Positions 1 to 12,070 of a stretch of 64,000 nucleotides of DNA are shown one piece after another. The stretch is from Pyronema omphalodes (lineage: Eukaryota; Ascomycota; Pezizomycetes; Pezizales; Pyronemataceae). Location of the stretch: NCBI GenBank assembly GCA_024516155.1, contig JAJJXM010000010.1, forward strand, positions 930,001 to 994,000. Direction: 5' to 3'. The notes below the pieces were generated by a model. That model searched no databases. It had not been told where the DNA came from and worked only from the letters and a program-made list of their open reading frames with translations. How positions within the stretch are numbered: the first letter of the stretch is position 1; the number at the start of each line of letters is the position of its first letter. The translations under genes were made by a program, and so were the position numbers.

Positions 1-2975
1 ATATATGTAGATTTGATTTCGGCTTTTTTAGGTTCTGTAACTACTGCTACTACTACTGCTGCTGCTACTGCTGTTCTAGGAACTTAAAATGTATGGTGCC
101 ATAACCTAAATTGGAACCCCACCTCCTTGAGATATAATACCTAATAAACAAACACTACCAGAATACCCACAGTACCAGAGTACCAAAGTACATAGAAAAC
201 CTCGATTCGTCCCGGTATCCTGGATTATAATATTCATTGTCCTTTTTAATCAAGATTTCGAAGATCGGGAAGATCTCGTGTATCACATAGATCTTGGATT
301 TAGCGACCGGTTGATAATGATCGGTGAAGGTGTATGATCGGTTGTTACACTGCAGGTGCGGTTTCGTAAGTGCGGTATCATTGGTAGGTTCATAGGTTGG
401 TAGATTGATAGGTTGATAGGCTGGTGGGCCCTCGGGTGGGTGCTGGGTGAAGAAGTCGACGAAATAAGGCAAGGCATGGTAAGGCAAGCGAGGAATGGAC
501 AGAAAAGCGAGGAAATAAAGAAACGGAAGGAAGGAAGGAGGGTATGTATAGAGGGAAGCTATAAACGTCTATAGCATATAAAATATTATACAAAATGTCA
601 TATAATACCCATATCCAAAATATCTGAAGTTCACAATTTTCATTCCTGAAGTAGATGGTGGATATCTTTTTTCTTCCCAACTTATCACCCAAGGAAACTG
701 GACATAGTACGTATTTTTGCATTGGGGCGAACACAACAACTGCAGAAAACTTAACTTAATGTTATGATAGTTTTCGTTAGATACAACAAATGAGAAATGA
801 AAAAAATGAAAAAGCCACCTCCATGTGATTTGATTTGATCTGATTTGATTCATCCGTGACTAATTTCTTCCTCAAGGCTCCGCCCTCTTCTGCCCTGATC
901 TGCTCCATACTAACCAGCTCTGCATCCGTCGAGATTAATACATAGGATAAAGAAGAGAAGAGGAGAAGAGGCTGGTCTCATTTTTTGTTTGCCGAATGTT
1001 AACGTCACACTGATGAACGCTGATGCTGGGGTGAGGTGAGGTATACAGGCTTTGTGCTAGGATACTAGGATAAGAACCCGTGACTACATATGAGTTACTA
1101 CAACAAACTAGCTACAGAGTACAGAGTACATATGTAAGATTAGTTTGATAATGCAAGGCGAGAAATAATTGGATTCGGGGGTTTCGACCGGTATAGTTTA
1201 AGAACATAACATTGCAGAAATCTGGATTTTGATAAAGTCCGCTAATGTAATGATGGGATAAACGTGGCTATTTATTTTAGCCAGCTAGCTGTGTATGTAT
1301 AAGTCCCAAAAATGAGAATAAAAAGATAACAATCATAACACTTCAAGCGAGTCAGCCTCAGCCGGGCGAGAACTAATGGTTGGTTAACAGTTAACTATTG
1401 AATACTATACAAAGCCCCCTAGTTCCCTTGGTTCCCTTGGTTCCCTTGGTTCCCTTGGTTCCGGATTGGGAACGTTGCGCGATGACGATAAGCAAGAGGC
1501 GGGAACGCACACGTACGGCTTAAAGTAAGGGAAAAAAAACACGCAAAAACACTCCACATAACACAGCAATAAGGTTACCACTCGCGATCCAATAAAAAGG
1601 AAAGAGCACTTAGCCTTGTCAGATCCAAGTGCAGATCCGATAGATGTTCAGAAGAACGGGAGAACTTGTAAAAGAAGGGGAAGGGGAAGAGTACGGAAAG
1701 TTTTTGGGGATTCTATTAGAGGAAATTTAAATGAAGATCCGTAAGTATCCAACGGCAGTGGCGAACCACTGCAGGAATCAGACCGCTTGATACCAGTACC
1801 AGTCGGTCGGAGACACGATATATCACTCGACTGGCAGCTGGTTTAGTGAGCGGAGTTAACTAAACTGTACTCTAAATATTAGATTATTCGGACGCCTTCG
1901 TAGTCGATATTTCAATCAGTCTCACTGAGGATTTTTAGCGGCTGAAAAAGATGACCATGAGATGAAAAACAGCTTCACCGACACCAAAACCGCCACTATT
2001 TCCCCCTACTTCCACTCAACGGCAACCCGGAGTACATAGCTGCCATGTAGCCATTGGTGATGATTCGTATTTTGCACATGAAAAACGCCATAACTGCATT
2101 TCTGCCGTTAGATCATGGTGTTCGGGGTCTTGTCGGGGAGGCTGAAAATTGATCAAAAATGGCGCACTACCATAACAACTTATGTATGTGTGTATGTCCG
2201 TCCGGCATATAAAATGCCCCTCGGTGTGCGTACCATACTGCTTGACAAATAATGGCCCTAAAAAATGACGGGATGTCTCTCCGAGCCGGCAACCGTTTTT
2301 TCTTTAGTGTTGCGTTAACGTAAGTACGGTTCCGGTTCGGGATGTTGAGGGGTAGAGCGTGGAGGGGGGAGGGGAGGGAAATGGTTGGTCGTAGTTAAAA
2401 TTTCCCACGTTTAAGGCGAACACTTTTTGAGACTCTCGGATTTTATTCAGCGTAAAAGTGCAGCGGTTAATCCAGCCATCATCAGTGAAGACATACCAAG
2501 AAATTTTTTATTTTGCTAAGTCCGAGACATATTTAAATGACGTATGTACTCCATTCGTCAAGTTAACGTCATGTCTCGCTCGGTGTCTAGTGTCTCGTCA
2601 CCAAAGACTAGGGCGTTCAAAATTTTGCGCCCAAACCTTCCTAAACTACAGGGTCCAAAATTATTACAGGCTTGGTACCCGTGCACTCCTATAGACACGT
2701 CATTAAGGAGTTTTACGCTATCCTATCAGCGAAAGTGGCGGTAGTAGCGTTTCTGGTTTTAACGACAGCCCTAACGGCAATGAATGCCAAACTTTGAAAA
2801 GCCTTAAGCCTCCTTTGATTTTTTAGGAGAGGCTCAAGAATATCTGAGTCAGACAAACACGGTGACCAAAGCGGTTCCAGTATTACTGGAGAGAAGGTTG
2901 TGGTTATGGTGGACAGTTGGTTATTGTCGGCCTAATTTGAATATAATTGTAACTTTATGCTAGCCTTCATCCGAA
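1..2975. other. Gene-poor spacer
   Basis: AT-rich DNA without a convincing gene on either strand. Open frames are short, have no recognisable motifs and do not join through plausible introns. It holds a 9-bp minisatellite at 1422-1462 and a small CTG-like run near 45-75. I see nothing else that can be named. Confidence 0.6.
1422..1462. repeat. 9-bp minisatellite, unit GTTCCCTTG, about 4.6 copies
   Basis: Direct tandem repetition is visible with no mismatch across four full units and a partial fifth. It lies in non-coding spacer. Confidence 0.95.
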
Positions 2976-3057
2976 GTCGGCATAGTATAGTGGTGAGTAC
3001 AGCTCGTTGTGGTTTCACAATTCCGAGCAGACCCATGTTCGATTCATGGTGCCGACA
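2976..3057 (+). tRNA. tRNA-His(GTG) with a ~10-nt intron
   Basis: A cloverleaf can be drawn. The acceptor stem GTCGGCA (2976-2982) pairs with TGCCGAC (3050-3056), with discriminator A at 3057. The D arm is GTAT/GTAC. The anticodon stem GCTCG (3002-3006) pairs with CGAGC (3024-3028). The T arm CCATG-TTCGATT-CATGG spans 3033-3049. The anticodon GTG is at 3009-3011. The anticodon loop is 17 nt rather than 7, which implies a ~10-nt intron after the base 3' of the anticodon, about 3013-3022. Intron bases can pair with the anticodon (TTGTG with CACAA), as known for eukaryotic pre-tRNAs. A T6 run at 3060-3065 fits a Pol III terminator. It stands alone between spacer and GCD7. Confidence 0.88.
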
Positions 3058-3543
3058 CATTTTTTGGTTCTGATGGAGAATGCATTTCACGATACATCAC
3101 TCGAATGCCCTTACTATCATTTTCTATCGCGAAAATGTGGTGTTCGAAGGTGGAAGATCTGGAGTGTGACTCTTGAAATATTTCGCGATTGCCGTAATTA
3201 AGCAATTGTTATTTATCAAGATTAGCCATGTAGTAGGCCCCTCTAATATCTTCAACTTTATAATATCTTCAACTTTATAATATCTTCAACTTTATAATAT
3301 ATCCAAGTCCGTTGTTTCCCATTTCAAAGACCAGAGTTGTAAATAAACCATTCCATACCACCCCTAGTGTATCACAGCCCATATCTTTAACTTAATGGCA
3401 AATCTTTAGCCAAAACTTTTGTTTATTCCCATCTCGCAAATAAAACCACAATACGCCGTTGAAATAAATGTACAAAACCTAGTAACCAAAGAACCCAACA
3501 ACACGTTCCCTCACCCATGCCAGCAACCATACCGCAAGGAGCT
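3058..3543. other. Spacer between tRNA-His and GCD7
   Basis: It contains the Pol III T-run at its left edge and a 17-bp tandem repeat at 3244-3301. The right part is the probable 3' UTR and terminator zone of the minus-strand GCD7. No gene is seen. Confidence 0.6.
3244..3301. repeat. 17-bp tandem repeat, 3.4 copies
   Basis: The unit TAATATCTTCAACTTTA is repeated three times exactly and begins a fourth time. It lies downstream of the tRNA gene and outside coding sequence. Confidence 0.95.
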
Positions 3544-4994
3544 CTACACCAAATCTGGCTCCGTCATGTGATACAAGTCTAGAGTGGTACGATTGATTGT
3601 TTCTTTAGGGTTGATACCGCTGTTTTATTGATTAGCATTTGTTAACCCGTCACGGGAAGGTAGGGTATGACTAACTTATTCGTAACAAACATAGTAACAA
3701 AGTCTGGCTTGATAAAGTCCTGAAGAGGATTAGGGAAGTTGGCCATGCTCAAAAGATCACCGTCACTAGAGTGGATGGCAGGAGGCGGTCCGTATTCAAT
3801 GAAGTTTTCTGGGTTGTAGGTGGTGACAGGGCACAATGTGTGAGATCCAGCAAGGACAACAACAGGCTTGTTGTAAGCCTTTGCAGCTCTGGCAAGGTTA
3901 AGAGATCCAGAGGTGGTGACAACACTACCATCTGCTAGTACGTAGTTGGCGGCCAAGAGAACCTTGTTGACTCTTGGGATGAAGTTGTAAATATTGCTGT
4001 CGGGAATAAGGATCATCTGAACTCCTCTGTCCTGGAGTGATTTTCTTGTTGCGGTCTGCTCCTCTGCCTCTTCGTCCTCATCGGACAATGATCCCTTGTT
4101 CATGAATGCAGCGTGGGTCTGCTTCATGATATTTGGAGATCCCTCGACAACAACAACGGTAAAGTCGTGGTCCTTCTTGTGGGCTGCCTTAAGCAAAAGC
4201 TTGTGGATCAACGGTGGCAAACCGTAGGTCATAACTATTTCGTTCCTAGGGAGAAGCTGTGGCCCAAACTCTGCGATCGCCGAATCACTGCTCTCAAGTT
4301 CGTCGACTAGCTCACGGATATCCTGCATAACAGCAGGCTTAATATCCTTTGTAATATGGGGGCTAGTTCCCGGAGGAAGGTAATGAACCGGTGTGTTGAC
4401 GCCGGAGTGTAGCGGTGTGGTAACAGTTGACAAAGCCTGTGGGCTGTGGACGTTGAAGATATTGAATAAGCTGGTTCTAGCAGCCTGGTTTGTTCCAACA
4501 AATGAAGCATGGGAGGTCAATATCGTAGGACGAGAAGCAGAAGAGGGTGTCTTTGGTGCCTCCTCGCGGGCCTCAGAGGCCTCCATCGCAGCGTTGAACA
4601 TGGCGAGCTGTCCGTTGTTCTCGGCCTCCTCACGGATGATTCCTAGTACTCGTCGTACCATGTTGCGAATAGACATCTCCTTTGGCCGCGCAGTGCTAAG
4701 CTTTGCCTCAATGGTAAGAACATAGTCGACGAGGTTGCCGATGGTTGTGAACTTGTGAGATCCGATGAGGCGCAAACAAAGCTGAGCGGTACCGACGGCG
4801 GCGGGGGTAGGGTTACGGATAGAACGGCGCTTAAGGGCGCTCGGGGATGGTTAGCTAGAGGAAAGATTTACAGGTTCGGGAGAATTGTACTCGATGTAGC
4901 GGTCGACTGAGTCTGTGGAGTGGAACTCAGTTTCGAGGTGGGTGAGCCACCACTTTAGGCCCGGGGTATGGATGTCCACCATTTGCGAAGTCAT
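3544..4994 (-). CDS. GCD7: Translation initiation factor eIF2B subunit beta
   Basis: Regulatory beta subunit of eIF2B, the cytosolic guanine-nucleotide exchange factor for eIF2. Three exons read 5' to 3' on the minus strand: 4994-4872, 4829-3676 and 3619-3544, total 450 aa. Intron 1 (42 nt) has a GCTAAC branch site. Intron 2 (56 nt, GTTAGT...CAG) has a TGCTAATC branch site. The C-terminal half carries the family pattern: NEIVMTYGL, then a PDSNIYNFIPRVNKVLLAA segment, then ADGSVVTTSGSLNLARAAK. The last 26 residues (TNNGINPK... DLYHM...DLV) are only recovered by splicing the second intron and resemble the usual TNxGxxxPxxxxR...Y end of this family. An acidic loop (DEDEEAEE) is inserted in the Rossmann-like part. 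The start is the first ATG, MTSQMVDIH, giving a typical N-terminal helical region. Assignment to beta rather than alpha or delta rests on overall similarity and is fairly secure. Confidence 0.9.
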
Positions 4995-7709
4995 TTTGGG
5001 AGGTTTATTGCGGCCAAACAGTTATTGGAAAGCTGTTTGTGTGGCAGTTGGCAGAAAAAGGTACTTCGTGCGTGTTCGTGAAGGTCGCAGCTAGGTTGTG
5101 TAGTGGGGTCGAGGTTCACGCGGGGCACGAAGAGTCATCGTCAGCCGACGCGACGCTAGTGGAGATGCGGCTCAAACAAGGGTCTCATGGTCCTGCATAA
5201 AGAGCTTCCAGCGATGGTACAAAGATCTTAAATTCGGTTCAAAATATCAATCTATCTGTTTGTTTTCTCCGTGATTTGGAGCTGTGGTTTCTATTGGTCT
5301 CAAAAAGCAAATACGGGGACGACCCTTGCCAACACAATCGTGGGCGCCTACTAGACCTAAACCCTAACTATTACTAATGTTCATTAACTCGTAGAGTCTC
5401 TGAGTTCTTTCTTCTGTATTAACAGAAAATTCGCCTGTAAATTCGCCTGTTATGATGGCGCTTTTTCTAAAAACACAGTGTAAAATCAATGTATAATTCG
5501 TAAATAGGTCTGACAACAACCCCCATTATTTCTCTCCACTCTATACATACCCCAAATATGAACATATCCCAGGAACCAGTTCATTAAGCCTCATCTTACT
5601 TTCCCCCTCATTCTTGACAACCGCTAATATAGCCTACGAATAGAGCCTCCTTCCACCCCAAGAGGTAGCAAAACGAGTGATGTTGTATGGAATAGACTCG
5701 AAGATCGAGGAGGTTGAGTTGATGGAAGAGCGAAGGGAGTATAGATGACAGTGTGCCTGCTCTCTGAATTGGTAAAAGGGTTGAAAGGGAGGTGGCGTTG
5801 AATACTGCAACATCTGCCCCAATGTGCTAAGGTTGGTAAGAGAATGTTGTGGGTCATGGGAAGGATAATTGCGGTGTGGGATGCCTTGAGGACGTGGAGG
5901 GATATTTGGTTGGCGATAAAACTGGCGCCGTGGAGGGCAAATACAATTATACGGTTTGATTCATAATAGATGAATTTGGGATTTTGGCAGGATAGAGGGA
6001 ATGGGTTGAGGAATGAATTCTGAAAAATCGAAGATCTTCTGAGTACCTATCAGGCTGGTGAAGTCACAGTTGATGATAGGGAACTCGCAGCGAAAACCGC
6101 ATTTCTATTTCCAATGGGGTCAAAGGCTAGAGATTATGAACTTATCCGATCAGAAAAGCCAGTGACCTTATGCTTCGGTATGCCTTAAGAGCCTTGCCCT
6201 GCAGTTTGTTGAAGGTGCTCGGGCTCAACATCATAGATAAGGATACATCTGCTGCATGATTACTACTCATTGATAGCCTTATTATTCTACAGATATAAGA
6301 AGTAGAAGACTCTACATCGCCGCTGGAAAGTAAGTCTGAAGTATACCTACTTCAGGTATATAAAATAGCCCTGCGCAGTAGTCACATCAGTATCTTCGCT
6401 TCTTAATCTTTTATCTAATTTCAGCAATCTCTTAACACCTGAAAGTTAAACATGGTCTTAATATTTGATTTTGCTTACGTAGAGAACTCTTGTGTTGTTT
6501 GTAGCAGTGGAATGAATAATGCCTGTGCCGGAATATGACCATGACCTGCGTTCGCCTCTACCTGTACCTGTTTGCGAAGGGTAAAACCCTTTGTCCTGGC
6601 ACACCATTTCCCCATCTATAGCAATTGCTCATTCATCAGCTCATATGATTGCTGACATGTTCTCGCCCCCACGTTGAAAACATGGGGACACAAGGGTTAG
6701 GGCATTCGAAGCAGGAACTTGACGACATCAGACACCTCCGATCCATGGATGCAAGCATTCTCCTAACCAAGTAACGTTTTGGCAATGACGCGGCGCCACC
6801 GAAAGCACTCCTGATCATCAATGCGATGGAAATTGCTGCGCCGAACGACGTACGCATTACGAGTTCGAGGTTCGATCTCAGAAGGCTTAGAGTCGCATAC
6901 AAATGACTCAAGGATCAGACAGTGAGCCGAGGATCGACTGAGTATCGTGATGATACTTTAAATGAGGATTGGTTTCGTGTGAGGGCAATTATCTTCACCT
7001 TGAAGATGAGTTCTGGATCTTCGCTAAAGTGTCAAACTACAACCAAGCCTTGTGGTGGCTTTGACATTGGTCGCTAGATCGCTTTACAGAAGTTTCCCCA
7101 TGGGCCCAGAAGATTCTACCGAGCTCAAATCACATGCCGATGGTGTCTTCGAACGGTGCACCGGGAGTCCGCATTCAACATTCCCAATCGTATCACTCGC
7201 CTCTATCTATCCTCGATCTCGACATGTTCCCTCAATCTGAAAAAAAAACCATGCGCATACAGCCACAATTCGTTCACTATCGGCTGAACATATTTCCGAC
7301 TCCAGATAGTCAGGTCGATCACGCATCTCCGCCAACCTGATTTTCAAGCAACATTTCCAATGCTTGGAAATATTCCATACATCTGCAGGTACGTTGCGGG
7401 ACCCGGAGTTCCAGTGTCGTACATGCCCGCTTACGAAATCGCCAATCTTAATTCTCAAAGTTTGTGGCTTTGAAATTTTTAGTCCCTCGCTATGTATATG
7501 GTGCACCATAACAGGGTCGTTGTCTAGAACAAACAAAGTAAAGCCGCAAAACTCAATTTTTTGATTAGCTACTAGCATGACGCTAGTAGACGTCAAGCTT
7601 CCGCTAGCTGAGCTATCCCACCTGCTGGCTGCGTGTATAAAGCTTCTCTTCCCCGGTTTCCGAAATTCAGTATCACAAACCTCCTAAACGTCTTAAACAC
7701 AACATCAAT
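4995..7709. other. Spacer between GCD7 and the FAD oxidoreductase
   Basis: It includes the GCD7 promoter (about 4995-5300) and the promoter of the plus-strand oxidoreductase. Frames in 6636-6911, 7052-7340 and 7207-7596 have no recognisable protein features. A tRNA-like A-box sequence and an 8-bp-stem hairpin lie on the minus strand at about 7576-7622. No gene can be supported. Confidence 0.55.
7567..7622 (-). other. tRNA-like A-box and hairpin, probably degenerate
   Basis: On the minus strand the sequence GGGATAGCTCAGCTAGCGG resembles a tRNA acceptor/D-arm start. It is followed by the perfect 8-bp hairpin CTACTAGC-GTCAT-GCTAGTAG. No T arm with a B box and no complementary 3' acceptor strand follow, so this is not a functional tRNA. 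It lies about 90 bases upstream of the oxidoreductase start. Confidence 0.3.
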
Positions 7710-8831
7710 ATGCCCGAAATTCTGATCCTCGGTGCTGCATACACCGGTATTCCCGCCGCCCACCGTTTCCTCCGCGCTCTTCCGGACCACAAAGTAACGC
7801 TCGTCAACCCCTCCACCGACCTCTACTGGAACCCCGCCGCCCCAAGAGCTATTGCCAAAGACCATGCCTTTTCACAAAATAACGATGGGCTTTTCGAACC
7901 CTTCCTTCCCGCTTTCGATGCATACCCCAAAGAGCGCTTTGAGTTTATCCAGGGAACTGCTACCGCCTTAGACCCTGTTGCAAAGACCGTCACCGTACTT
8001 TCCGACCGCGAAATTGTTCTGAACTACGATCACCTTGTCATCGCTACTGGAGCGAGAACTATTGGAGACACGCCGTTCAAACAACTCGGATCCACGGAGG
8101 AGACAAGAAAGGCGCTTGCAGACTACCAGCAGAAAATCCAAGCTGCAAAGACAATTGTGTTATCCGGAGCGGGACCCACGGGAGTCGAAACCACCGGAGA
8201 AATCGCCACCTTGTTTAAAGGACAGGGCAAGAAGATCTACCTCCTCGACCCTAACGAAGGGCCATTACCGATGTTGAAAGAAAGCGTACGGGACGAGGCC
8301 AGGAGACAGCTTGAGAGCTTGGGTGTCACAGTGTTGATGAAGACTACTGTAACCAAAGAGACAGACGGAAAGTTGGAGCTCAGCAATGGAGAGGTTATTG
8401 AGGCGGATTTACATATCCCAACCTATGGCCTGATCCCAAACACGAAGTTTGTACCGAAGGAGATGCTTGATAAGACCGGATCTGTAAAGGTGGATAAGTA
8501 CATGAGATCTACTGAGTACCCCAATATCTGGGCAGCTGGTGATGTCGCGAGTGTCAAGTTTAAGAGTTTGTTGTCGGCTAAGCCTATGTTGGATGCGATG
8601 ACGGCGAACTTTATCGCAGTGGCTCAGGGAGGAGATGTGGTGAAGGAATATAAGGATGAAGCTACTCCTATGGTGGTACCGATTGGTGGTGGGTTCGCGA
8701 TGGGAACTGGTCAGATGTTTGGATGGAGAGTAATGGGATTGTTGGTGTGGTTAGTAAAGGGAAGGAATTACTTTATTGGAAAGGCTAAAGGAGCGGCTTT
8801 GGCTACGGATATTACGGGAATAAAGGCGTAG
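7710..8831 (+). CDS. FAD-dependent NAD(P)H oxidoreductase, FSP1/AMID (AIF-M2)-like
   Basis: A 373-aa single-exon protein of the pyridine nucleotide-disulphide oxidoreductase fold. An N-terminal FAD-binding Rossmann motif, LILGAAYTGIPAAHR (residues 4-18), is followed by an ATGAR motif (about 112). The second dinucleotide-binding motif LSGAGPTGVETTGEI is near residue 155, and the FAD-contacting IWAAGDVA near 275. The length and motif order match fungal AMID/FSP1-like proteins, which are known to reduce quinones with NAD(P)H on membranes. There is no mitochondrial presequence. A hydrophobic stretch (MFGWRVMGLLVWLV) lies near the C-terminus. The start ATG has an A at -3 and sits directly before the FAD motif, so there is little doubt about it. 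Substrate specificity cannot be told. It stands alone, with long spacers on both sides. Confidence 0.85.
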   Translation: MPEILILGAAYTGIPAAHRFLRALPDHKVTLVNPSTDLYWNPAAPRAIAKDHAFSQNNDGLFEPFLPAFDAYPKERFEFIQGTATALDPVAKTVTVLSDREIVLNYDHLVIATGARTIGDTPFKQLGSTEETRKALADYQQKIQAAKTIVLSGAGPTGVETTGEIATLFKGQGKKIYLLDPNEGPLPMLKESVRDEARRQLESLGVTVLMKTTVTKETDGKLELSNGEVIEADLHIPTYGLIPNTKFVPKEMLDKTGSVKVDKYMRSTEYPNIWAAGDVASVKFKSLLSAKPMLDAMTANFIAVAQGGDVVKEYKDEATPMVVPIGGGFAMGTGQMFGWRVMGLLVWLVKGRNYFIGKAKGAALATDITGIKA

Positions 8832-9872
8832 ATACCTATTGATTTTTTAAGCACTTAGAGTAATAATAGTTAATGATTACCATGAATTTACTTAAGCAGC
8901 TGTCTTAAGCCGGAAAAGTTTGTCATCGAGTGTAAAAGTGTAAAAGTTGTGATGTATCGAAAACCTATGGAGCCAACAGGTCATTGTTGACTGAAATCAC
9001 TGTACATTTATAATTCAAATACGGAATATACAAACACCCACAACTTCTTTCCACCAGATCCTCCCCAACCGTTCTTCTATAAAAACGGTTCTAAAAAATA
9101 CTGGGGTTTTTTGAATTAGGAAACATTTGCGCTGTGTACGTGGTTTAGGTAGCAAAAACAATATGTATGTGAATTATATAATGAGATTGATAGTAATAGT
9201 ACCATGGTATCGTAGAGTATCGTAGAGTATCGTAGAGTAAGCAGATTTTGACTGACTCGTGACTCATAATTAATCACTCGATATTTTGGCAGAGGAAGAT
9301 ATATATAATTTCCGCTATTAAATTGTGGCCGGGAATCAGTGGTGTTTTATAGGAACTCGGAAAAGGAATATGCTGTCAAACGGGTCTGTAGATGAGAGGG
9401 GGGGGGTTTCTTTTTTAGTTTTTTTTTTCTTTTTTTTCTTTTTTTTTTTTTTTTTTTCAAGACGGATGTTTTTATGGCGGGTTAAGATGGGGAGTTAGAA
9501 GATTCTGTGGTAAAATCTGGGTTGATAGGAATTAATGGTTTTGCGTTTGTTTTGTGTTGTTGGTGGTTGCGTATAGAGATAGATACGGATATCTGGTGCA
9601 GAATTTCCTTTTTTTTTTTCCAGGTGCATATGCAGGTGCATTTGCTAAGGAAATATGACAGGGTGTTTGTTAATCATTCACTGTTTTGAAGAAAATATTT
9701 TTGGGGTAGATGATGGAGATTTGTTTCGTGGTAGATTTCTGGGGATTGTGCTGCGTGATGTTGGATGATATTGGATGATGTTGGGTGATGTTGGACGTAG
9801 TTTGGTTATGTTATGGCAACTAGTCAGAGAGTCAACTATGTAGTCAGAGAGTCAGAGAGTCAGAGTAAGAAA

Positions 9873-9977
9873 GTCAGCAACTCAGCAACTCAGCAACTCA
9901 GCAACTCAGCAACTCAGCAACTCAGCAACTCAGCAACTCAGCAACTCAGCAACTCAGCAACTCAGCAACTCAGCAAA
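9873..9977. repeat. 8-bp minisatellite AGCAACTC, about 13 copies
   Basis: Exact head-to-tail repetition. Because the period is not a multiple of three, each unit is read in all frames; the resulting frame (TQQLSNSA repeats) is not a gene. Confidence 0.95.
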
Positions 9978-10131
9978 CGACCAAGTAACCACCCACATGC
10001 CACATGCCACGTGCTTATTCCCAGCCCAGCCCAGCCCAGCCCAGACAGATCATAAACCACCTACAACCACCTACAACCACCTACAACCCCCCATCAAATA
10101 CCTTAATCTCGGTCTCCACCCTGTGCGGCGA

Positions 10132-10185
10132 ATGAGGGGTATGAGGGGTATGAAGGGTATGAGGGGTATGATGGGTATGAGGGGT
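10132..10185. repeat. 9-bp minisatellite ATGAGGGGT, 6 copies
   Basis: Six units, two of them carrying one substitution each. It is followed by further imperfect GGAGGTGGAT repeats at about 10318-10430. Confidence 0.9.
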
Positions 10186-10721
10186 ATCAACTCTACAGAA
10201 ACCTACCATAGAAGTCAGATTTACGTATATACACGAATTTATTCCCGTGCTGTGATTAGTCATAGTAAAGGATTAATCATCATGGATGTGAGGAATTGTA
10301 GTTACTGGCTTATTGATGTGGATATGGAGGTGGATATGGAGGTGGAGGTGGAGCTACAGGTGGAGGAGGGGGTGGAGGTAGAGATATATTGGAGGTGGAT
10401 GTGGAGGTAGAGATGGAGTAATTTGGATTTAAGGCAGCAATCAGCATCTCGGGATTTCGGGATCTAAGGCAGCAATGTTGTGCAGGATGTTATACAGGAG
10501 CTTATGCAAGATGTTGTACAGAATATCTGTTGTACAGGATATATGTTGTACAACAACCAAACTATATTACTCAACAACGAATCTAAGGAAACCTTGGACT
10601 GATTGTAACACCATACAGGTAATAGTATAATAGTGTAATAGTATAATATCTCAATTCAAAACAATCATCGATCCTTAATTCCAATGATGCTGGCTTTAAA
10701 CGGTATTTTCGACAGGACAGG

Positions 10722-10795
10722 ACAAGGCAAGGCAAGGCAACGCAAGGCAACGCAAGGCAAGGTAATACAAGGCAAGGTAACCAATCTTAACCTCA
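10722..10795. repeat. 5-bp AAGGC/AACGC repeat
   Basis: Imperfect pentanucleotide array in non-coding spacer. Confidence 0.85.
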
Positions 10796-10928
10796 ACAGC
10801 AGCCCAACCAGGTTCCTGAGATAATACGGGATCAAGACTAAGATTAAGAATACTATCTCTGTACCTAGCCTCCCAATGCTATGTCTATTTAGATACATAT
10901 CTTGATGTTATGTAATACATTCATATTC

Positions 10929-11050
10929 ATCACTTCCACTTCCACTTTGCTTTGCTTTGCTTCCACTTTGCTTCCACTTTGCTTCCACTTTGCTTCCACT
11001 TCCACTTTGCTTCCACTTTGCTTCATCGGCTGGATTCATCGGCTGGATTC
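10929..11050. repeat. TTCCACTTTGC-type imperfect repeats and GGCTGGATTCATC pair
   Basis: Interleaved TTCCAC and TTTGC units, ending with a duplicated 13-bp segment. Unit order is irregular. Confidence 0.85.
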
Positions 11051-11330
11051 TTAGATTATAGGCCCCACCTCCAGCATAAAGTATCGCGAGAATAGTTTGA
11101 AGGAGTAGTTAAGTATACTGTAAACATACTGAAAGCATTAGGGACCTGAGACTTGGGATTTGGGATCCGGGATCTTGGGAATTTGGGAGTTAATTATACC
11201 TTCAGAATTCCCTATGATTGATAGGAATTTAGTAAGTGATATTGTCTTTACATATGAGGGATTGGTGGTTTGTGTTATGCGTTATGGTTGGGTTGAAGAT
11301 ATGGATTGGCAGCGGGGAAAGAAGAAATAG

Positions 11331-11754
11331 TAGTGGTAGTAGTAGTAGCATCAGTAGCAGTAGCATCAGTAGCATCAGTATCAACAGTAGCATCAGTAGC
11401 ATCAGTAGCATCAGTAGCATCAGTAGCATCAGTAGCATCAGTAGCATCAGTAGCATCAGTAGCATCAGTAGCATCAGTAGCATCAGTAGCATCAGTAGCA
11501 TCAGTAGCATCAGTAGCATCAGTAGCATCAGTAGCATCAGTAGCATCAGTAGCATCAGTAGCATCAATACCAACAGCATCAATACCAACAGCATCAATAC
11601 CAACAGCATCAGTAGCATCAGTAGCATCAGTAGCATCAGTAGCATCAGTAGCATCAGTAGCATCAGTAGCATCAGTAGCATCAGTAGCATCAGTAGCATC
11701 AGTAGCATCAGTAGCATCAGTAGCATCAGTATCAACAGTATCAACAGTATCAGG
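11331..11754. repeat. 9-bp minisatellite AGTAGCATC, about 40 copies, with a nested variant block
   Basis: Near-perfect 9-bp array. It is interrupted at about 11563-11608 by three copies of a 15-bp variant (AATACCAACAGCATC), and TATCAACAG variants lie at both edges. Since the period is a multiple of three, several frames are open for up to ~180 codons (for example Ser-Ile-Ser or Asp-Ala-Thr repeats). No flanking coding signal supports translation. Confidence 0.95.
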
Positions 11755-12070
11755 TTCCCAGTTTTGCAGTAACCACAACACCAACGCAATACACCATAGT
11801 TGATATTATTATGACATCGATAATCTAGATCTTGATTAATTAACTAATCAACCAATCAATCAACGCGCATATGACTCAGCACCGTAACTGACTAGGTATT
11901 TATGTACAGTAAACTGATTTTTTGTACGGTACACACATCCCTTTTATTGGAGCATCAGCATTTACGATTAATCTTCAAGCATCACATTCAGAACCTATGT
12001 AAAATGAAGGGTCGTCTTACATGCATATCTAATCCACCAGTTGCCAGGGTCTTGCGTTGAATTTGTAGCG

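Noticed and set aside
7567..7622. Possible tRNA on the minus strand upstream of the FAD oxidoreductase
   Set aside because: Good A-box start but no B box, no T arm and no matching acceptor strand; listed only as a degenerate tRNA-like piece.
11229..11803. Long overlapping open frames (165-186 codons) on both strands
   Set aside because: They are produced entirely by the 9-bp AGTAGCATC array and lack any non-repeat coding signal.
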